From the NCBI GenBank assembly GCA_012798135.1, contig JAAZNU010000024.1, positions 1 through 59,220 on the forward strand: a stretch of DNA of 59,220 nucleotides, written 5' to 3'. The number at the start of each line of letters is the position of its first letter. Positions within the stretch are counted from its first letter, which is position 1. Source of the stretch: Veillonellaceae bacterium (GTDB taxonomy: Bacteria; Bacillota_C; Negativicutes; UBA1444). This document shows, piece by piece, positions 7,837 to 14,872 of the stretch. The position numbers and the translations under genes were made by a program. Below the pieces are notes generated by a model. The model saw only the letters and a list, made by a program, of their open reading frames with translations. It was not told the DNA's origin and did no database searches.

Positions 7837-8418
7837 ATGAATTCGGCAACAGACCTGTATTATGAAGTATCCGCTTGCAGAGAGTGCCAGGAGTTTTCTT
7901 CCCATTACAAGTTTGCGCCCGGCTGTCACGGCAAAGGTGGAAAACGGCTGATGATTGTCGGCGAATCTTCGCACAAACCAAGCATTGATGCTGGCCGCTA
8001 CTATGACCAGGGTTCCGTTCGTTCGATACTTGCGGACGTTATCGACTTGGATCGCGACTGCTTTTTGTCAGACGCAATTAAATGCGATAAGCAGTTCTGC
8101 TCAAAGAAAGGCAAATCGCTCGATAAAATTGCCAAACGCTGCGCAACGCGATTTTTGGCAAGAGAGATTAATATTCTTAAACCCAAAGCGATCATTGCTG
8201 TTGGTCGCATCGCCTTTGAGGTTCTTACAGGCAATAGCGAAAGTTTTGCTTCCAGGCAAAGCGATGGAACCACTTACTATGAAAAAACGAGCCGCATTCT
8301 CGTTTACCCTGTTATTCATCCAAGCTACGCAAACATGTTCTATGGACTTGTTCCGTGGCAAAATGTGCCTTACAACAACAGTTTTATTGATACAGTGCGG
8401 CGCGCGTTGAATAACTGA
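7837..8418 (+). CDS. Uracil-DNA glycosylase superfamily protein (Fe-S type)
   Basis: This is a 193-aa protein of the uracil-DNA glycosylase superfamily (family 4/5-like). Conserved features are MIVGESSHKP (motif 1, residues about 39-48), KPKAIIAVGRIAF near the middle, and HPSYAN (motif 2) near residue 161. Cys14, Cys17, Cys83/88 and Cys102 are spaced like the [4Fe-4S] ligands of this group. Motif 1 lacks the usual Glu-Asp pair, so substrate preference may differ from ordinary uracil removal. The gene has a clear ribosome site (GGGAGGTGCAAGA) and starts 25 nt after the helicase fragment. It may have been part of the same lost defence operon; that is inference. Confidence 0.8.
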   Translation: MNSATDLYYEVSACRECQEFSSHYKFAPGCHGKGGKRLMIVGESSHKPSIDAGRYYDQGSVRSILADVIDLDRDCFLSDAIKCDKQFCSKKGKSLDKIAKRCATRFLAREINILKPKAIIAVGRIAFEVLTGNSESFASRQSDGTTYYEKTSRILVYPVIHPSYANMFYGLVPWQNVPYNNSFIDTVRRALNN

Positions 8419-8482
8419 TTGCGACTGCAACCGTCGATAATATGGCTTCTTAACAAGACTGGACGAAAGGCGGGATGGGCTA

Positions 8483-9871
8483 ATGCCTTCCATCATTGCC
8501 ATGATTGAACAGGGCGAAGGGAAAAATCTGGAGTTTAAGCAGGCTCTCCCTGCTGGGGAAAAGCTAGCCAAATCGATCATTGCATTCGCCAACATGTTTG
8601 GCGGAAAAATCGTGATCGGCGTCGATGATCAGTGCAATATCATCGGGCTTGCAAACGCCGAAATTCCCGCCACAATGGACAGCATAGCCAACATTGTTCA
8701 TGACAGCATTCAGCCTGTTCTAGTGCCCAACGTGTATCCGCAAGCCGTCGGCGACAAAACGGTTGTCATCATCGAGGTTCCTGCCAGCCAGATGAAGCCG
8801 CACTATGTCAAATCCATCGGAAAGATGAACGGTACCTACATCCGTGTCGGCGCTACCAATAAACAAGCAGACGCTGAATACATTCAAGAGCTGGAACGTC
8901 AGCGCCTCAATATTGGCTATGATGAAGATTGGCTGCTTGACCCGGATATTGCGATTGACCCCAATGAACTGCGGAGCATTCTGTCAACCAACCTGCATAA
9001 ACCTGTCGCAGAGAAGGACTTGCAAAACCTGCGGCTTTGTCGCCTGCAGGAAGGAACTTGCCGTTTTACGAACGCCGCAGCCATCTTGGCGGGGGCTTTC
9101 GAGCATGTTCGGATAAAGTGCGCACGCTTCAAAGGCAATGACACCAGAGTCTTCATCGACCGCAAGGAATACACCGGTGATTTATTTTCTCAGGTCGAAC
9201 ACACCATGCAGTTCCTGCTCAACCATATCAACCTGCATGGGGAAATCGGGCCGGATCATATCAGGCGGGTAGATCATTATGAAGTGCCAACAGACGCGTT
9301 GCGCGAAGCTGTCTTGAACGCAGTAATCCATCGCGATTATTCAATGCAAGGCTCCGACATCAAGGTTGCTGTGTTTGACTCACGCATAGAGATTGTTTCT
9401 CCCGGCAGTTTCCCCAAAGGAATTACGGTAGAGGATGTTATCAGCGGGCGGTCGGAGGTTCGCAATCGGATCATCGCACGCATTTTCCATGAATCCGGCG
9501 CGATTGAACAATGGGGCCGCGGTGTACAGTTGATTCTACGTCTTTGCGACGAGGCTGGACTTCCTGAACCAGCCATCGAAGAGTCAGGCATGTTTGTTCG
9601 TCTAACCTTGTATCGTCCAGTAAACGAAAAAGTGGACGAAGGAATGAAAGTGGACGCAAAAGTGGACGAAGGAACGAATAGTCCAGTCTATCCATTTGGA
9701 CTGGCTGACTGGTTCGCCTCGCATGACTCAATCAATATTCGAGAAGCCATGGAGTTGTTTGGTCTTTCCAAGTCTGGCGCCAACAAACGCCTGAACGCTT
9801 TAGTAAGCGACAACATCTTGGAAATGCACGGCAAAGGAAAAGGCGCCAGGTATGTGCCCCAGCGCCTATGA
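8483..9871 (+). CDS. AlbA_2 / HATPase_c_4 putative DNA-binding ATPase (Schlafen-like)
   Basis: This is a 462-aa protein. The N-terminal AlbA_2 (divergent AAA_4, Schlafen-core-like) domain spans about residues 8-125 (GKNLEFKQALP ... GGKIVIGVDDQ ... GTYIRVGATNKQAD). It is followed by the HATPase_c_4 domain (REAVLNAVIHRDYSMQGSDI, GIEQWGRG-like GAIEQWGRGV). A spacer with short repeats (KVDEGMKVDAKVDEG, about 382-400) leads to a C-terminal winged helix (INIREAMELFGLSKSGANKR). Proteins of this type are found in mobile elements and defence islands as transcriptional regulators or nucleic-acid-binding ATPases. The function here is not known. The gene is complete and is a single transcription unit within the element. 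Confidence 0.85.
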   Translation: MPSIIAMIEQGEGKNLEFKQALPAGEKLAKSIIAFANMFGGKIVIGVDDQCNIIGLANAEIPATMDSIANIVHDSIQPVLVPNVYPQAVGDKTVVIIEVPASQMKPHYVKSIGKMNGTYIRVGATNKQADAEYIQELERQRLNIGYDEDWLLDPDIAIDPNELRSILSTNLHKPVAEKDLQNLRLCRLQEGTCRFTNAAAILAGAFEHVRIKCARFKGNDTRVFIDRKEYTGDLFSQVEHTMQFLLNHINLHGEIGPDHIRRVDHYEVPTDALREAVLNAVIHRDYSMQGSDIKVAVFDSRIEIVSPGSFPKGITVEDVISGRSEVRNRIIARIFHESGAIEQWGRGVQLILRLCDEAGLPEPAIEESGMFVRLTLYRPVNEKVDEGMKVDAKVDEGTNSPVYPFGLADWFASHDSINIREAMELFGLSKSGANKRLNALVSDNILEMHGKGKGARYVPQRL

Positions 9872-9967
9872 TTAGAATTGGCGAATATGGAGTTGCTGTC
9901 GTACTCGAATGAATAAATGGTAAAGCGCATCGACTAAGACTATTTCAACGAAGATGCAGATTGGATT

Positions 9968-10007
9968 TTGCCAATCAAGCATAATGAGTCCTATGATATA
10001 ATTATAT
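9968..10007 (+). promoter_or_regulatory. Promoter with palindromic operator for the MNT-HEPN locus
   Basis: TTGCCA (9968-9973), an 18-nt spacer and TATGAT (9992-9997) form a promoter overlapping the perfect palindrome ATATAATTATAT (9996-10007). GCCAAT/ATTGGC half-sites flank the whole unit. The position 30 nt before the antitoxin ATG suits autoregulation. Confidence 0.55.
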
Positions 10008-10036
10008 TGGCATTTTAGTGAAGGAGACTTGCGCAG

Positions 10037-10360
10037 ATGAATGCTGCCGTCAAAATCGAGATCGACAAAGCAGTATGCGCAATCAAAAACAGCATACAAA
10101 CGCAAAAAATCTATCTGTTTGGCTCGCACGCCGCCGAATCGGCAACGCAAGACAGTGACATTGACCTGTGTGTCATCGCATCGCTTCAGGGTATGAGAAA
10201 AATTGAGGCCCTGCGCAAAATGCGCAGAGCCATGATGAATGAAGTGAACTCGCCAATCGATTTGCTGGTATATGACAATGCCGACTTCGCTGCCCGTTCC
10301 GCATTGCCGACAACACTGGAATATAAGATTGTTTCATCTGGCAGGGTGCTATATGGATAA
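10037..10360 (+). CDS. mntA: MntA-like nucleotidyltransferase antitoxin
   Basis: This is a 107-aa minimal nucleotidyltransferase with the defining G-S-x9-D-x-D motif (GSHAAESATQDSDIDLCV, residues about 35-52). In MNT-HEPN (MntA-HepT) systems this protein inactivates the HEPN ribonuclease by AMPylating it. GAAGGAGA precedes the ATG. It overlaps the downstream HEPN reading frame by 8 nt, the normal coupled arrangement. The HEPN partner has an in-frame stop, so the antitoxin is probably a relic that still has an open frame. Confidence 0.8.
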   Translation: MNAAVKIEIDKAVCAIKNSIQTQKIYLFGSHAAESATQDSDIDLCVIASLQGMRKIEALRKMRRAMMNEVNSPIDLLVYDNADFAARSALPTTLEYKIVSSGRVLYG

Positions 10361-10520
10361 TAAGACCGTAACATTGGAGTGGCAACGATATGCAGCGTAA
10401 GACCTTTCTTCGGCAGAATTCTTGCTTACCATGAAGCCGCAACCGCTGGAAATCATTTGTTACCATTGCCAACAGTGCGCAGAGAAGAATCTAAAGACAA
10501 TGCTAAGGGTGGTGAGTGCT
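10353..10520 (+). pseudogene. Broken HEPN-domain toxin of the first MNT-HEPN pair
   Basis: In frame from the ATG at 10353 the sequence reads MDNKTVTLEWQRYAA, a TAA stop at 10398-10400, then DLSSAEFLLTMKPQ and ICYHCQQCAEKNLKTML. The second block is the HEPN signature (CYH-x-QQ-x-AEK-x-LK). The stop truncates the protein after 15 residues. The C-terminal half, including the R-x4-6-H ribonuclease motif, is absent and replaced in frame by a second nucleotidyltransferase. The toxin is therefore both interrupted and deleted. Confidence 0.75.
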
Positions 10521-10811
10521 TTGAAACTGGATGAAGTGGTTATGCCAAACCGGGATCGAATATTGCAAGCCGCGGCACAGCATGGTGCTCATCGCATTCG
10601 TGTCTTTGGGTCGGTTGCCCGGCGTCAGGACGATGCTGACAGCGACATTGATTTTCTGGTAGAAATGGAACCGGGAAGAAGCCTATTTGATCTTGGCGGG
10701 CTGTTGATGGACCTGGAACAAATGCTCAACACAAAAGTCGATGTTGTTACTGAACGCGGCTTGAAGGAACGTATTCGCGAGCGGGTTCTGAATGAGGCGG
10801 TTCCTATATGA
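10521..10811 (+). CDS. Second MntA-like nucleotidyltransferase
   Basis: This is a 96-aa minimal nucleotidyltransferase starting at TTG (AAGGGTGGTGAG upstream), with VFGSVARRQDDADSDIDFLV as its GS-D-x-D motif, an LFDLGGLLMDLEQML helix and a typical RIRERVLNEAVPI tail. The frame is continuous with the upstream HEPN remnant, so a fused HEPN-MNT polypeptide from TTG 10422 is possible. The independent start is preferred because the domain begins exactly here. Its own HEPN partner downstream is reduced to a scrap. This looks like two tandem TA modules collapsed by deletion. Confidence 0.65.
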   Translation: MKLDEVVMPNRDRILQAAAQHGAHRIRVFGSVARRQDDADSDIDFLVEMEPGRSLFDLGGLLMDLEQMLNTKVDVVTERGLKERIRERVLNEAVPI

Positions 10812-10921
10812 GGATCGGCTAAGAACTTTTTCTCGACATCGTGTGGCAAGTAGTCGAGAGTGAGTTGCCGGCATTAAAAGACAGCATCAATCGCATTCTT
10901 GAGCATACAAAGACAAACTAG
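10808..10921 (+). pseudogene. Remnant of the second HepT/HEPN (DUF86-type) toxin
   Basis: An ATG overlaps the nucleotidyltransferase stop (ATGA). After four codons comes a TAA, and then, in the same frame, ELFLDIVWQVVESELPALKDSINRIL and a stop. That block is the recognisable C-terminal end of HepT-type DUF86 proteins (D-x-x-x-W-x-x-V-x-x-x-L-P-x-L). Most of the gene, including the catalytic R-x4-H-Y region, has been deleted. Confidence 0.7.
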
Positions 10922-10960
10922 CGACTAACGAGAAATTGATTATGTGTCGGTGCTGAAAAA

Positions 10961-11099
10961 GTGCTTAATGGTGCTTAAACCCTGCCAAACATAAGCAAAC
11001 AGCGCTAAAACCATGGAAATGTTTGGAATAATTGCCTGCGGTCATCCGATGTTGCGAGTGATCTAAACCGTTGATTTTATTGGTGTTGTACGTTTAGAT
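10961..11099. repeat. Cluster of direct and inverted repeats next to the element end
   Basis: GTGCTTAA occurs twice with a 10-bp period (10961-10968, 10971-10978). CCAAACAT (10985-10992) is mirrored by ATGTTTGG (11019-11026), and ATCTAAAC (11061-11068) by GTTTAGAT (11092-11099). They lie 40-180 bp inside the tRNA fragment, where arm-type integrase/excisionase sites are expected. The rest of the gap holds no gene. Confidence 0.45.
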
Positions 11100-11139
11100 G
11101 ATTTAGCGTCTGTGGAAATGAATCAGGATATATACATTT

Positions 11140-11194
11140 GAAGTCCGGCTTCCCAAGCCGTGGGTCGCGAGTTCGAATCTCGTTGCCCGCTCCA
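11140..11194 (+). other. Distal attachment site: 3' fragment of a tRNA-Gly (anticodon CCC)
   Basis: The sequence has a tRNA anticodon arm (loop TTCCCAA, anticodon CCC), a variable loop, a T arm (GCGAG-TTCGAAT-CTCGT) and the 3' acceptor strand TGCCCGC followed by encoded TCCA. No matching 5' acceptor strand (GCGGGCA) or D arm precedes it, so the gene is a fragment. Integrases that target tRNA genes rebuild the tRNA at one end and leave a 3' copy at the other. This is therefore read as the far end of the integrative element, with the intact tRNA-Gly expected to the left, outside the window. Confidence 0.8.
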
Positions 11195-11202
11195 GTAATT
11201 TC

Positions 11203-11246
11203 AGAAATTCTGCGGCTTTTCAGCTTTGCGGAATTTCTTTTTTTTA
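11203..11246 (+). terminator. Terminator of the tRNA-Gly locus
   Basis: AGAAATTC (11203-11210) pairs with GAATTTCT (11231-11238) and is followed by an 8-T run. It was probably the original terminator of the tRNA-Gly gene before insertion. Confidence 0.75.
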
Positions 11247-11312
11247 TTGCGGTTTTTCTGCCTGGGAACGCTATCCCTTGAACAATAATCTGAACCAGCG
11301 TCGATAAAATAG

Positions 11313-11350
11313 TTGATAGTTTCTCTGTTAACGTATAAAATTATTATACG
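11313..11350 (+). promoter_or_regulatory. AbiE operon promoter with overlapping inverted-repeat operator
   Basis: TTGATA (11313-11318), a 17-nt spacer and TAAAAT (11336-11341) form a promoter. The -10 lies inside the inverted repeat CGTATAA-AATTA-TTATACG (11332-11350). AbiEi antitoxins repress their own operon through inverted repeats, so this is the likely operator. Confidence 0.6.
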
Positions 11351-11386
11351 AAACACGATAAATGTTCAACTAGAGGCGGGGTGTAT

Positions 11387-12187
11387 ATGGAGACAGAAGG
11401 ATTTTTTGCTCAAAATACGCTGTTTACCCGCGAGGAATGGCTGGCCTTTCGCCAAAATCGTGAAACGACACAAAGCAGCGCGGATCAGCTGCTCAAGTAT
11501 TACGTCGCCAAGAAGCGGCTGGTCCGGGTGCGAAAAGAGCTGTATGCGGTTGTTGCGCCGGGAAGCGATGCCTCTTTTGTGGACGTCGATCCTTTTGTCG
11601 TCTGCATGAAGGTCGTGCCCGATGCCGTGGTGGCCTATCATGCCGCGTTGGAATTTCATGGCCATGCGTATTCGCTCCATCAGGAGTTTGCGTTTCTGAC
11701 GGAGAAACACATGGCTTCTTTTCATTTCCAGGATATCAAGTTCCGGCCGGTCCAGCCATCTAAAGCGTTGTTTCGGCAAAACGCGTGGCAGACGGAGACG
11801 CTGAATCGGGAGCGGGGGATGCAGACGGTTCGAGTGACATCCTTGGAGCGGACATTGGTGGATTGCCTGGATCGTGTCGATCTGGCCGGTGGCTGGGAAG
11901 AAGTTTGGCGATCTCTGGCGTCGTCTTCCTATTATGAGATGGATAGGGTTGTCACCTATGTCGGGAAGCTGGGCAATGCGACGACGGCTGCCAAGGTGGG
12001 TTTTTTCCTTGAACAAAACCAGGAAGCGCTGCGCGTGCCGGATTCAATCCTGCAAGAGCTGGAACGCCTGCGTCCAAGGCAGAAACATTATATAGACTCA
12101 ATTCGGACTCCCGGTAAACTGGTGTCGCGGTGGAATCTGATCGTGCCGCCGGAAGTTCTAAACCAAACCTGGGGGGCTGTCTTATGA
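11387..12187 (+). CDS. abiEi: AbiEi-family type IV antitoxin
   Basis: This 266-aa protein is related to AbiEi antitoxins. An N-terminal winged-helix region (FTREEWLAFRQNR ... LLKYYVAKKRLVRVRKELYAV, residues about 10-55) is followed by the AbiEi core (VAYHAALEFHGHAYS; VTSLERTLVDCLDRVDLAGGWEEVWRSL). The antitoxin counteracts the AbiEii nucleotidyltransferase without direct complex formation and represses the operon. The start chosen is ATG 11387 after AGAGGCGGGG; GTG 11381 lies too close to that site. The stop overlaps the toxin start by 4 nt (ATGA). It begins about 190 nt outside the tRNA fragment and so lies beyond the element end as drawn here. Confidence 0.85.
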   Translation: METEGFFAQNTLFTREEWLAFRQNRETTQSSADQLLKYYVAKKRLVRVRKELYAVVAPGSDASFVDVDPFVVCMKVVPDAVVAYHAALEFHGHAYSLHQEFAFLTEKHMASFHFQDIKFRPVQPSKALFRQNAWQTETLNRERGMQTVRVTSLERTLVDCLDRVDLAGGWEEVWRSLASSSYYEMDRVVTYVGKLGNATTAAKVGFFLEQNQEALRVPDSILQELERLRPRQKHYIDSIRTPGKLVSRWNLIVPPEVLNQTWGAVL

Positions 12188-13146
12188 ATTTTGACCGAAA
12201 TTTTCTGGCGCAGGCGGTGGCGGAAACCGGCTTTCGCGGCGAAATGTTGGAGAAGGTCGCGCATCTATTAAATCTTCTCCGCACCATCCAGGAAAGTGAG
12301 TATCTGCGGACTCGCCTAGCCCTGAAAGGCGGGACGGCGCTGAATCTGTTTCATTTTCAGTTGCCCCGTTTGTCGGTGGACATTGATTTCAACTACGTCG
12401 GTGCCGAAGATCGGGAGGGTATGCTGGCGGAACGGCCGGAACTGGAAGCGAGACTGACTGCTTTATGCGAACGGGAAGGCTACAGCATCCGGCATACCCC
12501 GGACAACCAATTCGCCGGCGGCAAGTGGCAGCTACGCTATGCGGCGGCGCGTGGCGGGCAGGGGAATATTGAAATCGACATCAATTATATGTTCCGGGTG
12601 CCGCTTTGGCCGGTACAATATAGAAATTCCGTCGCCATCGGGCCGCTTCATGTTCAGGCGATGCCGGTGATGGATCTTCATGAGCTGGCGGCCGGCAAGC
12701 TTGCGGCGCTACTAGATCGCTGTGCGGCGCGTGATTTGTATGATGGGGTAAAGCTTCTGGCAATGCCGGAACTGGATCGTTCCAGGTTGCGGACGGCGTT
12801 GACGGTATATGCAGGAATGAATTTGCAGGATATGTCCGAAGCGACGCCGGAGCATTTGAATGTTTCCGCTGACGAAATCGCCGACCGTTTACTACCATTG
12901 CTGCGAAAAAATGATGTCAGCGGTGCGCCGCCGGAAGTTCGGGCCTATACAGGACGCCTGATCGGGCAGTGCCGTGAACAACTAAAATCACTACTGCCGT
13001 TCCAAACGCCCGAAAAGGAATTTCTAAAATCCCTGACAACGACAGGGGTGATACGTGCAGAATTATTGACCGACGACGATGCGCTCACCCGCCGTATTCA
13101 GCGTCAGCCAATGCTGCTTTGGCGTGTTCGCCAGAAAAAACAATGA
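12184..13146 (+). CDS. abiEii: AbiEii-family nucleotidyltransferase toxin
   Basis: This 320-aa protein is of the AbiEii (DUF1814) nucleotidyltransferase family. The four family motifs are visible: KGGTALN (residues 48-54), LSVDIDFN with the catalytic D-x-D (63-70), IEIDINY near 133, and HELAAGKLAALLDRCAARDLYD near 172-193. The toxin arm of type IV toxin-antitoxin/abortive infection systems blocks growth, for related enzymes by modifying tRNA ends. It is translationally coupled to abiEi, with all key residues present, so this system should be functional. Confidence 0.9.
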   Translation: MNFDRNFLAQAVAETGFRGEMLEKVAHLLNLLRTIQESEYLRTRLALKGGTALNLFHFQLPRLSVDIDFNYVGAEDREGMLAERPELEARLTALCEREGYSIRHTPDNQFAGGKWQLRYAAARGGQGNIEIDINYMFRVPLWPVQYRNSVAIGPLHVQAMPVMDLHELAAGKLAALLDRCAARDLYDGVKLLAMPELDRSRLRTALTVYAGMNLQDMSEATPEHLNVSADEIADRLLPLLRKNDVSGAPPEVRAYTGRLIGQCREQLKSLLPFQTPEKEFLKSLTTTGVIRAELLTDDDALTRRIQRQPMLLWRVRQKKQ

Positions 13147-13935
13147 TAGGCAACGTATTTGGCATATTGAAGCCCACACCCTCCCAGAATTTATATGCTT
13201 TCACCTCACAGGCCGTTGGACACTTATGAGTCCATTCGGCCTGTTATACTATCCGCAGACTTTTGAGGGGGCGGGAGAATGTACGAACTGCATCGTTTTG
13301 TGAATCGGTTGATCCTTGAGGGTAGATAACCACGATTTTGGTCATGTAATCGAGTTGATCATCCTAGCTTCATGAGAGTTGTTGACTGTTGCTGAATCAT
13401 GAATTGATGAACCTGGTTTCTGCCATTACTTTGAAGATATCTTCAACACTATGAAGTTTTTGTCGTCCTATTGATCTTCGATCTCCAGGATTTTGTGCGG
13501 GCAGAGTTCAAAACCACGGCTGCCGAGCTGCAGGACGCGATCGTAAAAGAAACTGGATAAGGTGGATTGCGGGCATTTGAAATCGCGACGATACGGGTAA
13601 ATATCCCAATGGTTGGCGAGTGCAAATTCGCCTTGCCGCTGACGCAAGTGAAAGTCGCCTGGATACATCTGCGTGTCGGTCGCCCTTTGATCCCGTGATT
13701 ACCCAGGGCCCATGCTAACGGCGTGGATAAATAGTGGAATGTTTTTAATAAAGAAGGTTTTTATGGTGGCGTGTCAAAAATAGAATTATTGAATGGTGAG
13801 TGGCAGCAGAAAAGATTTTGGAGGAGATTTTCCGCAATTTTTGGCCTGAATTGAGGGAAGACGGTGGAAAAAGACAGCTTAATTGGTAGTCAACGGAACC
13901 AAGCGAGGCGTGTGAAGAAAAGTAAGGAGCGTGAA
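13147..13935. other. Remnant-rich intergenic stretch
   Basis: No intact gene is seen. There is a strong ribosome site with a 16-codon frame at 13279 (MYELHRFVNRLILEGR) that stops at once, a 14-bp perfect palindrome TGAAGATATCTTCA (13432-13445), and an unassigned minus-strand frame (next entry). Mixed base composition and broken frames suggest a scar between the AbiE locus and the core. Confidence 0.5.
13468..13668 (-). pseudogene. Unassigned protein fragment
   Basis: This is a 66-codon open frame with well-formed protein composition (GEFALANHWDIYPYRRDFK; STLSSFFYDRVLQLGSRGF; ending HKILEIEDQ). It has no ribosome site, and I cannot assign it to a family. It reads like an internal or N-terminal piece of a larger protein whose remainder is missing, but it could also be non-coding. 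Confidence 0.3.
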
Positions 13936-14670
13936 ATGAAGCCTATGAAACGGATCGGCGCAATATTTTTGCTGGCACTGGTGTTGTTATGGGTTCCCTG
14001 CCATGGCGGATACGCGGCTTCCCCGACTTTTTCGGGGCTTTGGAACACCGATCAGGGTGAATTGCGAATTGAAGTTGCCGGCAATCGATTGACCGGTTTG
14101 TTTCCCTTGTCTTCGCGCAAACTGGACGGAATTGTGACCGGGATGAGAAGCAGCGGCACCTGGCGCGAACCGCCCACCTACAGTCCGCCGCATTCCCTGG
14201 GAAAGTTCGAGGTAACCCTTTCCGGCGATGGGATGCAGTTTACGGGGAGAATCTTTGACAGCGCTGGCAAGTTGGTTGGAGGAATCAGCGGCGAACGGCC
14301 GGTGATTCCGTCGGTATCCTTGTCGGGAACCTGGGCCACCAACGTCGGTGATGTGCGCCTGATGCACACCGGTACGCAGCTTGGCGGTTTCCATTATGGA
14401 TTGCAGGCTGCCATTTCCGGTTCTGTTGATCCGAGCGGGAAGATTAGCTTTTCCGTTCTCAAGGAAAAGCAGACGGTAGCCAAGATTGTTGGCTCGTTCG
14501 TCGGGAATGGCCGGGTCTTTAAAGGCTGGTGGAGCGAACCGCCATCCTATGCGCCACCGGATGAGGCCGGGCGTGTCGTCTTCGAATTTGCGGCGGACGG
14601 CTCTTTTACCGGAACAATCTACAATGGACAAGACAAAGTGGGACTGACTCTCAGCGGCAAGAGAAAATAA
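13936..14670 (+). CDS. Secreted protein built of two related beta-rich repeats
   Basis: This 244-aa protein starts at the ATG after AAGGAG (13924-13929). It has a basic N-terminus, a hydrophobic core and a likely signal-peptidase site near GYAA-SPTF. The mature part consists of two similar halves of about 105 residues: FSGLWNTDQGELRIEV ... WREPPTYSPPHSLGKFEV and LSGTWATNVGDVRLMH ... WSEPPSYAPPDEAGRVVF. Each ends with a GRIF/GTIY strand. The W-x-E-P-P-[ST]-Y-[SA]-P-P motif is the best mark of the repeat. This looks like a lipocalin/avidin-type exported barrel, but no ligand is known. It is monocistronic with its own strong terminator. Confidence 0.7.
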   Translation: MKPMKRIGAIFLLALVLLWVPCHGGYAASPTFSGLWNTDQGELRIEVAGNRLTGLFPLSSRKLDGIVTGMRSSGTWREPPTYSPPHSLGKFEVTLSGDGMQFTGRIFDSAGKLVGGISGERPVIPSVSLSGTWATNVGDVRLMHTGTQLGGFHYGLQAAISGSVDPSGKISFSVLKEKQTVAKIVGSFVGNGRVFKGWWSEPPSYAPPDEAGRVVFEFAADGSFTGTIYNGQDKVGLTLSGKRK

Positions 14671-14712
14671 GGAAAGCCCTCGCTTCGTGAAAAGCGAGGG
14701 CTTTCCTTATTT
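14671..14712 (+). terminator. Strong Rho-independent terminator
   Basis: A perfect 15-bp stem (14671-14685 with 14692-14706, 6-nt loop) begins directly after the TAA of the secreted-protein gene and is followed by TTATTTT. Confidence 0.9.
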
Positions 14713-14872
14713 TCGGCCGGTTCATTCCCGGACTCGATTTTTATGGGCCGTTTTGCGGAGGGTAGTATTCCTCGCCATCTTCCCCCGCCTTGACTGCCGT
14801 TGGCCCGATGGCGAAAGTTTGTGTACCTCGTGGTGAATCACTAGCGGTGGGCAACTGAAAGATAATGCGCGT

